DNA of 64,000 nucleotides from Leucobacter tenebrionis (GCF_019884725.1 NZ_CP082322.1:682001-746000); one strand, 5' to 3'. Positions 43,157-54,289 are shown, counted from the stretch's first letter. Translations and numbers: made by a program. Notes: generated by a model not told the origin, from the sequence alone.

Positions 43157-44950
43157 TCAGCCGATCGCGTCGATGGACTCGTCGACCGGGCGCGGACGCG
43201 CGAACAGGTACCCCTGGAAGGCGTCGACACCGAGCTCGAGCAGTTTCTCGAACTGCTGCCGGGTCTCGACGCCCTCGGCCACCACCTGCAGAGCGAAGGT
43301 GCGCCCGAGCTGCACGATCGTGCGCACGATCGACGCGCTGGCCTCGTCCTCGACCACGGAGAAAGTGAATGAGCGGTCGATCTTGAGCTGCTGGACGGGC
43401 AGCTGCCGCAGATAACTCAGCGAGGAGTATCCCGTGCCGAAGTCGTCGAGCGAGGCGAGCACCCCGTCGGCCCGCAGGAGGGACAGCAGCTTGACCGTGC
43501 GGTCGAGATCGGTGTGCAGCACGCTCTCGGTGAGCTCGAGCTTCAGGCGCCCCGGCGAGACGCCGTGCTTCGCGATGATCGCGCGCACGCGCTCCGCGAA
43601 GTCGTCGACCCGCAGCTGGCGCTCGCTGAGATTCACCGAGAAGGTGCGGTGTTCGCGCTCGGGATCCCGCTCCCAGGCTGCGAGCACCCCGCAGGCCTCC
43701 TCGAGCACCCACTCGCCGATCTCCACGATGAGGCCGGTCTGCTCCGCCAGAGGGATGAAGGCGCCGGGCTCGACGAGCCCGCGCTCGGGGCTGACCCACC
43801 GGATCAGCCCCTCCTCCCCGATCACGCGCTGCTCGCGGTCCACGATCGGCTGCGAGAAGAGGCGCAGTTCGCCGTTCTCGATACCGCGCCTCAGCTCCGA
43901 GATGAGACGGACCCGACGCTGCGCGTCGTCGAGCATGCTCTGGCGGAAGTGGCGGATGCGGCGCGGGCCGCCGGCGCGGCGCGCGTGCTTGCGCGCGATA
44001 TCGGCGCACTTGATGATCTCGTGAGCGTCGGTCGTCTTGATGTGGCTGTCGCAGGCGCCCGGGCCGCAATCGTCTCCGCGGCTCTCAGGAGCCGTCCACA
44101 GCACGTAACCGGCACTCGCGGTGGCATCGATCACCACCCCCGATTCGAGGTCGACCGTCCCCGTCAGCGTGTCGAGCACCTGATCGACGCACTCGGCCGC
44201 GCGCCGATCAGACGCCTCGAGGTCTCTGCCGAGGCGGGGCAGGAGGATCCCGAAGGTGTTGGCTCCGATCCGGCTCACGACCGAGTCGTGCAGATCGAGG
44301 CCGCGAAGCCTGCGCGCCGAGTCGACGAGCAGACGATCACCCGCCTGGTACCCGAACGCATCATTGACGACGGAGAGATCGTCGACGCTCACCGAAATGA
44401 ACCCGCTGAGCTCGCCCTCCGGTTTCCGATCGCCGTCGGCCTCGATCGCCTGCAGCATCGACGCGCGATTGGGAAGCCCGGTCACGCGGTCCCGGAAGGC
44501 GAGTTCGCGCACCCGCTCCTCGGCGAGGTGCCGCTGCGTCTCCTCCGTGCGGATCGCGACGTACCGCTCGGGCCGGCCCCGCTCGTCGAGCAGAGGGATG
44601 ATGGTGGTATCGACCCAGTACTCCGTGCCGTCCTTGGCGCGGTTGCAGATCTCGTTCTTCCAGACCCCGCCGCGGCCGATGACCCGCCACATCTCCTGGA
44701 AGAACTCTTTCGGATGGCGACCGGAGTTGATGATCCGATGGGTCTGCCCCACCAGCTCGTCGCGGGAGTACCGGGATATCTCGCAGAAGCGGTCGTTCAC
44801 GTGCAGGATCACACCGCGACGGTCGGTAATCGCGACGATGGAGAAGCTGTTGAGGGCCGAGAGGATCTCGTTGAACTCGCGCTCGGATGAACCGAACTGC
44901 TCGCGCAGTCTTATCTCAGCTGATCGGATGGGTAACCCCGACTCGCTCAC
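43157..44950 (-). CDS. PAS-GGDEF-EAL cyclic-di-GMP signalling protein
   Basis: This 597-residue soluble protein has a PAS-PAC sensor (about 25-145: [40 protein letters not shown]), a GGDEF-type domain (about 155-330) and an EAL domain (about 345-590). The GGDEF signature reads GANTF, so cyclase activity is doubtful. The EAL motif reads EGL but the other catalytic blocks ([44 protein letters not shown]) look intact, so it is probably a phosphodiesterase. GTG 44950 overlaps tatB's stop by 4 bp. Confidence 0.87.
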   Translation of the reverse strand: MSESGLPIRSAEIRLREQFGSSEREFNEILSALNSFSIVAITDRRGVILHVNDRFCEISRYSRDELVGQTHRIINSGRHPKEFFQEMWRVIGRGGVWKNEICNRAKDGTEYWVDTTIIPLLDERGRPERYVAIRTEETQRHLAEERVRELAFRDRVTGLPNRASMLQAIEADGDRKPEGELSGFISVSVDDLSVVNDAFGYQAGDRLLVDSARRLRGLDLHDSVVSRIGANTFGILLPRLGRDLEASDRRAAECVDQVLDTLTGTVDLESGVVIDATASAGYVLWTAPESRGDDCGPGACDSHIKTTDAHEIIKCADIARKHARRAGGPRRIRHFRQSMLDDAQRRVRLISELRRGIENGELRLFSQPIVDREQRVIGEEGLIRWVSPERGLVEPGAFIPLAEQTGLIVEIGEWVLEEACGVLAAWERDPEREHRTFSVNLSERQLRVDDFAERVRAIIAKHGVSPGRLKLELTESVLHTDLDRTVKLLSLLRADGVLASLDDFGTGYSSLSYLRQLPVQQLKIDRSFTFSVVEDEASASIVRTIVQLGRTFALQVVAEGVETRQQFEKLLELGVDAFQGYLFARPRPVDESIDAIG

Positions 44951-45318
44951 GTGGCTTCCTCGTCGAAATACAGCGGACCCTCGGCCCGGCCGTCTCCCGA
45001 CGCTGCGCGACGCTGCTCCGCGGCTTCGGCGATCCGGGCCCGTCGAGCCTCGGCGCGCGCCTCCCGTTCGTCCTCCACGAGCGCATCGCGGATGATGCGG
45101 CGCGGATCGTACTGTCTCGGATCGAGCTGCTTCCAGTCGACCTGATCGAACTCGGGGCCCATCTCATCGCGCAGGCGATCCTTCGCCCCGTCTGCCATGC
45201 GCTTGGCCCCGCGCACGAACTCGCCGAGCTTCTTCGCGTAGAGGGGCAGCCGCTCGGGACCCAGCACGAACATGGCGATCACCATGATCACCAGAATCTT
45301 ATCTATCGTGAGGCCCAT
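44947..45318 (-). CDS. tatB: Sec-independent protein translocase TatB
   Basis: This 123-residue protein has one N-terminal transmembrane helix (about 4-20: [21 protein letters not shown]) with the conserved Gly-Pro hinge, an amphipathic helix ([21 protein letters not shown]) and a charged tail. It is longer than TatA and begins with the TatB-type GPERL. It forms the twin-arginine signal receptor with TatC, which is not in this window. ATG 45318 lies 7 nt after TATGAT, a leaderless-type start. It is co-transcribed with the EAL gene. Confidence 0.88.
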   Translation of the reverse strand: MGLTIDKILVIMVIAMFVLGPERLPLYAKKLGEFVRGAKRMADGAKDRLRDEMGPEFDQVDWKQLDPRQYDPRRIIRDALVEDEREARAEARRARIAEAAEQRRAASGDGRAEGPLYFDEEAT

Positions 45319-45410
45319 CTAGACCATCATAGAGCTCTTCGAGGCGGTCTTCGGTAGCGCTACGCTAGGAGTTGTCGGCGTGACACCGCCGCAGGACACC
45401 GGAGGAGAAC

Positions 45411-46043
45411 GTGAGCAAGCTCGAACGCAACTGGCAATACGCCGAGCAGTACCCGGGCGAGACAGATGCGATCGTGCGTGCGCGCCGCCTGTCTCTCGAG
45501 CTCGGCGTCGAGCCCGTCAGCCGCTCCACCGCGGCGCAGCTCTCAGCGCTGACGGTGCTGACCCGCGCTCAGGCCATCTGCGAGGTGGGCACCGGCGTCG
45601 GCGTGAGCGGACTCGCACTGCTGCGCTACGCCCCCGAGGCCACGCTGACCTCGATCGAGATCGAGCCGGAGCATCTCCGCGAGGCCAGGGCCGTGTTCGC
45701 CGACGCCGGCGTCGCGTCGTCGCGGCTTCGGCTCATCGAGGGCGAAGCGCGCCACGTGCTGCCCCGCCTGAACCTCGGCGCCTACGACCTGGTGCTGCTC
45801 GACGCGGACCCGGCCCTGCTGCTGGAGCACTTCGAGTACGCGCTCGGCATCGTGCGCCCTGGAGGGTGCATCGTCGTGCCGGGCATCTTCGCCCACGGCA
45901 GGGTGCCGGATCCCGCAGCCCGCGACGAAGCGACCGTGGCGTGCCGGGACCTGCTCGCGCTCGTGGCGGAGTCGCCGGCGCTCGCCCCCATGCTCTCCCC
46001 CACCGGTGACGGAGTGCTGACCCTCGTGCGCCTCGACGGCTGA
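45411..46043 (+). CDS. O-methyltransferase family protein (CCoAOMT-like)
   Basis: This 210-residue SAM-dependent methyltransferase is of the family-3 O-methyltransferase type. It shows ICEVGTGVGVSGLALL (SAM glycine loop, about 56-71), LTSIEIEPEH, the catalytic acid LLDADP and GGCIVVPG. Family members methylate catechols or other small hydroxyls; a similar gene next to tatB or sigE occurs in many Actinobacteria. GTG 45411 has GGAGG 5 nt upstream. TACGCT near 45360 is a candidate -10. Confidence 0.87.
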   Translation: MSKLERNWQYAEQYPGETDAIVRARRLSLELGVEPVSRSTAAQLSALTVLTRAQAICEVGTGVGVSGLALLRYAPEATLTSIEIEPEHLREARAVFADAGVASSRLRLIEGEARHVLPRLNLGAYDLVLLDADPALLLEHFEYALGIVRPGGCIVVPGIFAHGRVPDPAARDEATVACRDLLALVAESPALAPMLSPTGDGVLTLVRLDG

Positions 46044-46044
46044 G

Positions 46045-46088
46045 CCCGTCGAAGGGCCGGGCCCGTCGACGGGCCGGGCCCGTCGACG
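46045..46088. repeat. 17-bp tandem repeat after the O-methyltransferase gene
   Basis: Two and a half copies of CCCGTCGAMGGGCCGGG begin one base after the stop codon. Each copy can fold on itself. Confidence 0.8.
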
Positions 46089-46109
46089 CCTGACTGACCA
46101 CGAACGACA

Positions 46110-46144
46110 GGAAGCCCCGGGAATCAGCGATTCCCGGGGCTTCC
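46110..46144. terminator. bidirectional terminator
   Basis: GGAAGCCCCGGGAATC (46110-46125) pairs perfectly with GATTCCCGGGGCTTCC (46129-46144) around a 3-nt loop, between convergent genes. Confidence 0.9.
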
Positions 46145-46174
46145 TCCGTTGCTGCGTTACTGCTCTGTGCGAGC

Positions 46175-46345
46175 CTAGCCGTCGAGCACGGCAGACAGCA
46201 CGTCGCGCAGTTCGGTGGCCTCCTGGTCGTTGACCGACACCACGAGGCGCCCGCCACCCTCGAGCGGCACTCGCACGACGATCAGCCGACTCTCACGAAC
46301 CGCCTCCATGGGTCCGTCCCCAGTCCTCGGTTTCATTGCAGCCAT
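46175..46345 (-). CDS. DUF3117 family small protein
   Basis: This 56-residue protein begins MAAMKPRTGDGPMEAVRE, the diagnostic start of DUF3117, and ends ATELRDVLSAVLDG. It is an actinobacterial protein of unknown function, predicted to be a small beta-rich fold with one helix. ATG 46345 has GAGGAGG 4-5 nt upstream, a strong site. A TAACTT/TAGATA region about 15-30 nt upstream of it holds the promoter. Confidence 0.9.
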   Translation of the reverse strand: MAAMKPRTGDGPMEAVRESRLIVVRVPLEGGGRLVVSVNDQEATELRDVLSAVLDG

Positions 46346-46422
46346 GACGCCTCCTCGAAAGTTATGGTTGCTATCTAGTTTATCGGGCTGCCGCACGGGA
46401 GGGCGAACCGGGAGTCGTCCCG

Positions 46423-47568
46423 TTACGCCTCATCCGTCTGCAGCCAGGCGCGGAGGGCCCGCTCCGTGAACTCGATCTGCGTCACGGGCACGCGCTCATC
46501 GTCGGCGTGGGCGAGCAGGGCGTCTCCCGGCCCGAAGTTCACGGCGGGGATCCCGAGGGCCGAGAAGCGGGCCACGTCAGTCCACCCGAACTTCGCCGTG
46601 GGTTCGGCCCCGACTGCCGCCACGAAGCGCTGCGCGAGCGGCGCGTCGAGCCCGGGCCTCGCGCCGGGGGCGCGATCCACGATCTCCACCTCGTCCGCGT
46701 CCGAGAAGAAGTCGCGCACCAGCTGCTCGGCTTCCTCGACGGAACGGCTGGGGGCGAAGCGGTAGTTCACCTCGAAACTGCAGCGATCCGGGATCACGTT
46801 GCCGGCGACGCCGCCCTCGATGCGCACCGCGTTCAAGCCCTCGCGATACTCGAGGCCGTCGACCACGATGCGCTGCGCCTCGTAGCGGGCGAGCCGGTCG
46901 AGCAGAGCACCGGCTCGCTGGATCGCGTTCACGCCCATCCAGCTGCGCGCGGAGTGCGCCCGCTTGCCGCGCACCGTGACTCGCGCCCGCATCGTCCCGT
47001 TGCAGCCGCCCTCGATCGTACCGTTCGACGGCTCACCGAGGATGGCGAAGTCCGCGGCGAAGAGCTGCGGATGGTTGCGCATGGCCCGGCCGAGCCCGCT
47101 GAGTTCCGACGCGACCTCCTCATGGTCGTACCAGATCCAGGTCAGATCGACGGCGGGGGCTGTGAGTTCGATCGCGAGGGCGAGCTGCACCGCGACCCCG
47201 GCCTTCATGTCGACCGTGCCGCGCCCCCGGATCACGGTCTCCCCCGTCGCCTCGTCGATCTCGTCGCGAACCGGGAGGTTGTCGTTGATGGGAACCGTGT
47301 CGAGGTGTCCGGCGATCGCGACCCGCCGGTCGCGACCGAGCTCGGTGCGGGCGATGAGCGTGTCGCCGTCGCGCGTCACGTGCAGGTGCGGAGCGTGCTC
47401 CCCGAGCGCTGCTTCGACCGCATCGGCGATGGCACGCTCATCACCCGACACCGAGGGGATGTCGCACAGCTGGCGGGTGAGCTCCACCGCGCCCAGAGTC
47501 GGGTCGAGAGCTCGCCCGCGGGCGGGTTCGAAAGGGGAGGCGGAATCGGGTGCAGGATCGGCATTCAT
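46423..47568 (-). CDS. dapE: succinyl-diaminopimelate desuccinylase
   Basis: This 381-residue M20-family metallohydrolase removes succinate in the lysine/DAP pathway. Zinc-site blocks are [26 protein letters not shown] and the C-terminal [16 protein letters not shown]. The NKR-type substrate segment [14 protein letters not shown] supports actinobacterial DapE. ATG 47568 lies 7 nt after TAGGCT on the minus strand. Its promoter lies almost back to back with that of dapD. Confidence 0.93.
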   Translation of the reverse strand: MNADPAPDSASPFEPARGRALDPTLGAVELTRQLCDIPSVSGDERAIADAVEAALGEHAPHLHVTRDGDTLIARTELGRDRRVAIAGHLDTVPINDNLPVRDEIDEATGETVIRGRGTVDMKAGVAVQLALAIELTAPAVDLTWIWYDHEEVASELSGLGRAMRNHPQLFAADFAILGEPSNGTIEGGCNGTMRARVTVRGKRAHSARSWMGVNAIQRAGALLDRLARYEAQRIVVDGLEYREGLNAVRIEGGVAGNVIPDRCSFEVNYRFAPSRSVEEAEQLVRDFFSDADEVEIVDRAPGARPGLDAPLAQRFVAAVGAEPTAKFGWTDVARFSALGIPAVNFGPGDALLAHADDERVPVTQIEFTERALRAWLQTDEA

Positions 47569-47598
47569 CCGTCCCAGCCTAACGGTAGCCTAGAAACC
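47569..47598. promoter_or_regulatory. 30-bp divergent leaderless promoter pair dapE/dapD
   Basis: Only 30 bp separate the two ATG codons. TAGGCT (47581-47576, minus) and TAGCCT (47586-47591, plus) each lie 7 nt from their start, with 4 bp between them. Any -35 elements must lie inside the opposite gene's coding sequence. Confidence 0.7.
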
Positions 47599-48555
47599 AT
47601 GACTGACTCCCGCTTCGCATGGTCCGCAGGTATCGCCACCACAGCCGCCGACGGCACGGTTCTCGACGCATGGTTCCCATCGCCCGCGCTGGGCAAGCGC
47701 CCGGCGACGCGCGACCCGTGGATCGCGCCGGCCGAGCTCGAACAGCTCGCGGGTGCCGACGAACTGCGCGGCGTCGAGATGCGCCCGGTCGACATCGAGA
47801 TCGACCTCGATGCGCCCCCGGCCTCCACCGAGGACGCCTACCTGCGCCTGCACCTGCTCTCGCACTGCCTCGTGCGCCCGAACAGCATCAATCTCGACGG
47901 CATCTTCGGCAAGCTGCCGAACATCGCCTGGACGACTGCGGGCCCCATGCTGCCCGACGTCTACGCGGCGCGCCTGCCGCAGTTGAAGCGCGCGGGCATC
48001 ACCGCGGTCGGCCTCGACAAGTTCCCCCGTCTCACCGACTACGTCGTGCCCCAGGGCGTGCGCATCGCCGACACGTCGCGCGTGCGCCTCGGCGCGCACC
48101 TCGCGCCGGGCACCACGGTGATGCACGAGGGCTTCGTCAACTTCAACGCGGGCACGCTGGGAGCCTCGATGGTGGAGGGCCGCATCTCGCAGGGCGTCGT
48201 CGTGGGCGACGGCTCGGACATCGGAGGCGGCGCCTCGATCATGGGCACGCTGTCGGGCGGAGGCACGCAGCGCATCACGATCGGCGAGCGCGCGCTGCTG
48301 GGCGCCAACTCCGGCATCGGGATCTCGCTGGGCGACGACAGCGTCGTGGAGGCGGGGCTCTACGTGACGGCGGGCACCAAGGTGGTGCTGCCGAAGGGCA
48401 CTGTCGAGTCGCAGGGTGCCCCCGTCGAGGTGAAGGCCGTCGAGCTGTCGGGCCTGCCGCAACTGCTGTTCCGTCGCAACTCGCGCACCGGCGGCGTCGA
48501 GGCCCTGCCGCGTGAGGGAGCCGGCATCGAGCTGAACTCGGAACTGCACGCCTGA
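47599..48555 (+). CDS. dapD: tetrahydrodipicolinate N-succinyltransferase
   Basis: This 318-residue acyltransferase succinylates tetrahydrodipicolinate. It is the actinobacterial DapD type, with an N-terminal alpha/beta part (1-150) and a left-handed beta-helix (about 155-280: [60 protein letters not shown]). Hexapeptide repeats are evident. ATG 47599 is 7 nt after TAGCCT. The 3' end is tandemly duplicated beyond the stop. Confidence 0.94.
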   Translation: MTDSRFAWSAGIATTAADGTVLDAWFPSPALGKRPATRDPWIAPAELEQLAGADELRGVEMRPVDIEIDLDAPPASTEDAYLRLHLLSHCLVRPNSINLDGIFGKLPNIAWTTAGPMLPDVYAARLPQLKRAGITAVGLDKFPRLTDYVVPQGVRIADTSRVRLGAHLAPGTTVMHEGFVNFNAGTLGASMVEGRISQGVVVGDGSDIGGGASIMGTLSGGGTQRITIGERALLGANSGIGISLGDDSVVEAGLYVTAGTKVVLPKGTVESQGAPVEVKAVELSGLPQLLFRRNSRTGGVEALPREGAGIELNSELHA

Positions 48556-48613
48556 ACCCGGGGTTGCACACCTGAATCTAGTGCTGCACGCCTGAACCTG
48601 GGGTTGCATGCCC
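48545..48613. repeat. 20-bp tandem repeat spanning the dapD stop
   Basis: Units at 48545-48564, 48565-48584 and 48585-48604 plus a partial fourth follow TGCACGCCTGAACCYGGGGT. The first contains the last dapD codons (HA-stop), so the 3' end of the gene has been copied outward. Confidence 0.85.
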
Positions 48614-48626
48614 GAGCCGGCCTGAG

Positions 48627-48700
48627 TCAGGGAGGAGATCGGGGCTCAGGAGGACGGATTCCCGGAGAATTCTCCTCCTGAGCCCCGATCTCCTCCCTGA
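48627..48700. terminator. 28-bp perfect palindrome between dapD and gltA
   Basis: Arms 48627-48654 and 48673-48700 (starting TCAGGGAGGAGATCGGGGCT and its complement) pair perfectly with an 18-nt loop. It is probably a bidirectional terminator. Confidence 0.9.
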
Positions 48701-48772
48701 ACGGGCGCGCACGAGCACAGCATCGAGCCCTCGCCCCTTCTCGAAGAGGGGCGAGGGCTCAGCGCTGCGGGA

Positions 48773-50071
<1,299 letters not shown>

Positions 50072-50131
50072 GTCGTCTCCTCGTGAGGTCTTATGCGGAG
50101 AAGGCATCGGGTGGACGCCCTCGTTCTTATC

Positions 50132-50154
50132 ACCCTATCGGCTCCGATCGGAGC
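50132..50154 (-). promoter_or_regulatory. gltA promoter with palindromic operator
   Basis: TAGGGT (50137-50132 on the minus strand) is a -10 candidate. A perfect 14-bp palindrome, GCTCCGATCGGAGC, occupies 50141-50154, exactly the spacer and -35 border. Repressor binding there would block RNA polymerase. Confidence 0.55.
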
Positions 50155-50237
50155 GAATGCACGCACCGTCGAATCGCAGTGCCGCCACCTAGAATATCTC
50201 GACGTCGAGCAAAAGGCGATTCGGGTGCCGCGGTCCG

Positions 50238-51350
50238 TCATGCAGACGGCGCCGACTCCCGGATTCGCTGCACCGCCGCCGAGATCGCCTCATCGCCGGC
50301 GGTGAGCGCGAGGCGCACGTGCTGCGGCGAGTGGTCGCCGTAGAAATGCCCCGGGCCCACGACGATCCCGAGATCCGCGAACTCCGCGACACTCTCCCAC
50401 GCATCAGCGCCTCGGGTGACCCACAGGTAGAGCCCGGCCTCGCTGCCGTCGACCCGATACCCCGCGGCCTCCAGAGCCGGGAGCAGCACCTCGCGTCGCG
50501 CACGGTAACGATCGCGCTGCTCGGCGACGTGCGCCTCATCCTCGAGCGCGGCGATCATCGCGGCCTGCACCGGCGCGGGAGACATGAGGCCCGCGTGCTT
50601 GCGCACCGTGAGCAGCCGGTCGATGAGTTCGGCGTCACCGGCCACGAACGCGGCGCGGTAGCCCGCGAGGTTCGACTGCTTGCTGAGCGAGTAGGCCGCG
50701 AGCACCCCGGTGTGGTCGTCGCCGACGACGCGGGGATCGAGGATCGAGGGGATCCGCTCGACGTCCCACGGCGCGGCCCAGCCGAACTCGGCGTAGCACT
50801 CGTCGCCGACGATCACGGCCCCCAGTTCCCTGGCGCGCTCGACGGCCGCCCTCAGCGAAGCAGTGTCGAGCACCCGACCATCGGGGTTGGACGGGGAGTT
50901 GATCCACACGAGCCTCGTGTGCTCGGGCCACTCGGCCGGATCGTCGGAGGGGATCGCCTCTGCGCCCACGAGCGCTGCTCCCATGGCGTAACTCGGATAG
51001 GCCACGCGCGGGAAGACGACGGCCTCGCCCGCGCCGAGGCCGAGCAGGAAGGGCAGCAGCGCGACGAGCTCTTTGGAGCCCACCGTCGGCAGCACCGCGG
51101 AGGGCGCGACCGAGACACCCCGGCGGCGGGAGTACCACTCGGCGATCGCCTCGCGGAGCCGCGGAGTGCCGGCCGTCGCCGGGTAACCGTGCGCATCGGT
51201 CGCGGCGCAGAGCGCGTCGCGGACGCTCTGCGGGGCGGGATCCACCGGGGATCCGACCGAGAGGTTCAGCGCGCCGCCCGGGTGCTGCGCAGCCCGCTCG
51301 GCGTAGGGCGCCATGGCGTCCCAGGGGTAGTCGGGAAGCGGGCCGCGCAC
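50238..51350 (-). CDS. dapC: succinyldiaminopimelate transaminase
   Basis: This 370-residue fold-type I aminotransferase transfers the amino group to N-succinyl-2-amino-6-ketopimelate. Key residues are the Asn-Pro in NSPSNPDGRV, Asp and Tyr in VGDECYAEF and the PLP lysine in YSLSKQSNLAGYRA. The gene follows fdxA by 4 bp, the conserved actinobacterial fdxA-dapC arrangement, which supports DapC over other aminotransferases. The start is GTG 51350, using a weak AGGGCGAG site in the end of fdxA. Confidence 0.92.
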   Translation of the reverse strand: MRGPLPDYPWDAMAPYAERAAQHPGGALNLSVGSPVDPAPQSVRDALCAATDAHGYPATAGTPRLREAIAEWYSRRRGVSVAPSAVLPTVGSKELVALLPFLLGLGAGEAVVFPRVAYPSYAMGAALVGAEAIPSDDPAEWPEHTRLVWINSPSNPDGRVLDTASLRAAVERARELGAVIVGDECYAEFGWAAPWDVERIPSILDPRVVGDDHTGVLAAYSLSKQSNLAGYRAAFVAGDAELIDRLLTVRKHAGLMSPAPVQAAMIAALEDEAHVAEQRDRYRARREVLLPALEAAGYRVDGSEAGLYLWVTRGADAWESVAEFADLGIVVGPGHFYGDHSPQHVRLALTAGDEAISAAVQRIRESAPSA

Positions 51351-51354
51351 GCGA

Positions 51355-51675
51355 CTACTCGCCCTGGGGCGGCAGCGCCGCGATGATGGGGTGATCGAAG
51401 TCGTAGACGCCGACCTTCGCCGCGCCGCCCGGGGACCCGATCTCGTCGAAGAACTCGACGTTGGCCTTGTAGTAGTCAGCCCACTCCTCGGGGAGGTCGT
51501 CCTCGTAGTAGATGGCCTCCACCGGGCACACCGGCTCGCACGCGCCGCAGTCGACGCACTCGTCGGGATGGATGTAGAGCGAGCGCTCGCCCTCGTAGAT
51601 GCAGTCGACCGGGCATTCGTCGACGCACGCGCGATCCTTCACGTCGACGCACGGAAGAGCGATCACATAGGTCAC
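51355..51675 (-). CDS. fdxA: seven-iron ferredoxin
   Basis: This 106-residue ferredoxin carries a [3Fe-4S] and a [4Fe-4S] cluster. The cysteines are in [17 protein letters not shown] and [15 protein letters not shown]. The acidic C-terminal tail ([14 protein letters not shown]) is typical of FdxA. It delivers electrons to unidentified partners, often cytochromes P450. GTG 51675 is chosen because AAAGGTGG lies about 8 nt upstream; TAGGAT about 40 nt upstream is a candidate -10. It is first in an operon with dapC. Confidence 0.93.
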   Translation of the reverse strand: MTYVIALPCVDVKDRACVDECPVDCIYEGERSLYIHPDECVDCGACEPVCPVEAIYYEDDLPEEWADYYKANVEFFDEIGSPGGAAKVGVYDFDHPIIAALPPQGE

Positions 51676-51757
51676 GATGCCCCCACCTTTCACTCGTCTC
51701 GGAACCCCTCCATCCTACTCCCCGGTCTCCCGCAGCCCTGCCCACGGCAGGGCGGTT

Positions 51758-54289
51758 TCACAGAGCGTGGGTGTCGCGCGTGGGAATCTCCGTCGTCACC
51801 GTGGGAACCTCGGGCGCGAAGACGGGTCCGGCGTCCCCCTCGCGCGGCAGCATGCCGGCCGACAGCCCTCGGAACGGACCGCGATCCGGGCCCTGATCCG
51901 CGAGAAGCACCTCCCGTCGCTCCCCCGCCGGGATCTCCAGCACTTCACCCCGCACGGTCACCGAGACGGGCGTGTCGCCCTCGACCATCTCGAAGCAGAT
52001 GCGATCCCGCAGCAGCTCGACCGCGATCCGACGCCCCCGCCAGACCAGCTTGAACCGAAGCGAATCCCAGTGGCCGGGGAGCCTCGGGTCGAAGCTCAGA
52101 TGCCGGCCCGCCGAATCGCGCAGCCCCGCGAAGCCCTGCACGAGCGTCATCCAGACGCCGCCCGCCGAGGCGATGTGCACGCCGTCGGCGGAGTTGCGGT
52201 GGAGGTTGCCGAGGTCGACGTGCAGGGCGTGCTCGAAGTACCGGTAGGCGAGCTCGGGGTACCCCACCTCGGCGGCCATGATCGACTGCACGACGGCCGA
52301 CAGCGTCGAGTCGCCCGTCGTGAGCGCATCGTAGTACTCGAAGTCCCGGCGCTTCTCGTCCCTGCTGAACTCGTCGCTCGCGAGCAGCAGCGCGAGCACG
52401 ACGTCGGCCTGCTTGAGCACCTGGAAGCGGTAGATCACGAGCGGGTGGAAGTGCAGCAGCAGCGGCTTCTGCTCGGGCGGCGTCGCGGCGAGATCCCACA
52501 CCTCCCGGTCGAGGAAGTGGGCGTCCTGCGGATGGATCCCCATCTCCTGCGAGTAGGGCACGCTCATCGCGTCGGCGGCCTCCTCCCACGCCACGACCTC
52601 GTCGGGATCGAGACGGAGACGCTCGAGCAGCCCGGCGTAGACCTCGGGCGCCTCCGCTTCGAGCCGCCGCACCATCTGGGCAGCGATGCGCAGATTGAAT
52701 CGAGCCATCACGTTGGTGAACAGGTTGTCGTTGACCACCGTCGTGTACTCGTCGGGGCCCGTCACCCCGTGGATGTGGAACTTGCGCTCTCCGTCGCGCT
52801 CCGTGCGCCAGAACCCGAGGCTGCGCCACAGCCTCGCCGTCTCCACCGGGATGTCGCACGCCCCCGAGAGCAGATACTCGAAATCGCCCGTCGCGAAGAC
52901 GTAGCGCGCCAGCGCGTAGGTGATGTCGGCGTTGATGTGGTACGCCGCGGTGCCGGCCGCGTAGTACGCGCTCGCCTCCTCGCCGTTGATCGTGCGCCAC
53001 GGGAACAGCGCGCCGTCCTCGTTCAGCATGACGGCGCGGCTGCGCGCCTGATCCAGCATCCGCTCCCGCGCTCGCAGCGCGTTGCGCGCCCACAGCGGCG
53101 TCGTGTAGCTGAGGAACGGCAGCACGTAGATCTCCGAGTCCCAGAAGTAGTGCCCGCTGTAGCCAGAGCCCGTGAGCCCCTTCGCCGGGATCCCGCGGCC
53201 GTCGGCGCGGGCCGCGGCCTGGGCGAGCTGGAACAGATTCCAGCGGATCGCCTGCTGCACCCCGGGCTCGGCCTCGACCTGCACGTCGCTGCGATCCCAG
53301 AACTCGTCGAGGAACTCCCGCTGGCGCTCCCAGCGCAGCTCAGCGGGCTCGGCCGCCGTCTTCTCGAGCGTGTGCACGCAGCGGTCGAGCAGTTCCTCGG
53401 GCCCCGCGGTCGCGGAGGAGTGATATGCGGCGGTCTTCACGAGCCGCACCGTGCGCCCCTGGCGCGCGGTGCCCTGGAAGAGGTGCCGCACCCGGTCGTC
53501 CGAGGCCTCGACCCGGGTCTGCCACTCCCCCTCGTGGCCGCCGTCGAACTCGTGGTCGACGCCGACGCCGAGGGTCATGCCCGAATCGTGCACCCGGTAG
53601 CTCAGCACACTGCGATGCCCGACATGGCGCGCCGGGCCCGGATCCAGGATCCGCTGCGTCAGCTGCTCGCTCTTGCGCGGATCGGCCAGCCCCGCGGTCG
53701 CGCCCTGCTCCGAGTGCACGCGATTCAGATCCTGCCGATTGATGATGAGGCTGGAGACGGAGAGATCGGCGTCGGCGTCGAGCACCGTGACCCGCATCTC
53801 GAGCGTCGCGAGGTGACGCGAGGCGAACGAGACCATCCGACGCGTCTCCACCCGCACCCGCTTGCCCGTCGGAGTGAGCCACAGCAGCGTGCGGGTGAGC
53901 GTTCCCGCGCGCAGATCGAGGATGCGCTGCGCGTCGAGGATCTCCGAGGACTCGAGGTTGAGGCGCTCGTCGTCGATGTAGATGCGGATCGTCTTCACAT
54001 CGGGAGCGTTGACGATGGTCTGGCCGTGCTCGGCGAAGCCGTAGGCGTTCTCGGCGTGACGGATCCGCCACGTCTCGTGCAGCCCGTTGACGAAGGTGCC
54101 GTGGCTGCCGAGCGGCAGCCCCTCCTCGTGGTTCCCGCGAAGCCCCAGGTAGCCGTTCGCGAGCGAGAACAGGGTCTCGTCCTCCCCGCACAGGGCGCGG
54201 TCGATGCCCCGAACCACGAGCCGCCACGGATCCGCCCCGAAGTCGCGCCGGAAACCCTCCACCGGGGTGTCGAACAGTTCGGGATTCAT
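51758..54289 (-). CDS. glycoside hydrolase family 65 phosphorylase
   Basis: This 843-residue GH65 enzyme phosphorolyses an alpha-glucosyl disaccharide to beta-glucose 1-phosphate plus glucose. An N-terminal super-sandwich (about 20-300), an alpha/alpha toroid (about 340-700) and a C-terminal beta part are present. The catalytic acid lies in HGVTGPDEYTTVVNDN. Substrate segments include YSGHYFWDSEIYVLPFL and QKPLLLHFHPLVIYRFQVLKQADV (phosphate and linkage region). Maltose, trehalose, kojibiose or nigerose are all possible. It overlaps pgmB by 4 bp and ends the operon. Confidence 0.9.
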   Translation of the reverse strand: MNPELFDTPVEGFRRDFGADPWRLVVRGIDRALCGEDETLFSLANGYLGLRGNHEEGLPLGSHGTFVNGLHETWRIRHAENAYGFAEHGQTIVNAPDVKTIRIYIDDERLNLESSEILDAQRILDLRAGTLTRTLLWLTPTGKRVRVETRRMVSFASRHLATLEMRVTVLDADADLSVSSLIINRQDLNRVHSEQGATAGLADPRKSEQLTQRILDPGPARHVGHRSVLSYRVHDSGMTLGVGVDHEFDGGHEGEWQTRVEASDDRVRHLFQGTARQGRTVRLVKTAAYHSSATAGPEELLDRCVHTLEKTAAEPAELRWERQREFLDEFWDRSDVQVEAEPGVQQAIRWNLFQLAQAAARADGRGIPAKGLTGSGYSGHYFWDSEIYVLPFLSYTTPLWARNALRARERMLDQARSRAVMLNEDGALFPWRTINGEEASAYYAAGTAAYHINADITYALARYVFATGDFEYLLSGACDIPVETARLWRSLGFWRTERDGERKFHIHGVTGPDEYTTVVNDNLFTNVMARFNLRIAAQMVRRLEAEAPEVYAGLLERLRLDPDEVVAWEEAADAMSVPYSQEMGIHPQDAHFLDREVWDLAATPPEQKPLLLHFHPLVIYRFQVLKQADVVLALLLASDEFSRDEKRRDFEYYDALTTGDSTLSAVVQSIMAAEVGYPELAYRYFEHALHVDLGNLHRNSADGVHIASAGGVWMTLVQGFAGLRDSAGRHLSFDPRLPGHWDSLRFKLVWRGRRIAVELLRDRICFEMVEGDTPVSVTVRGEVLEIPAGERREVLLADQGPDRGPFRGLSAGMLPREGDAGPVFAPEVPTVTTEIPTRDTHAL

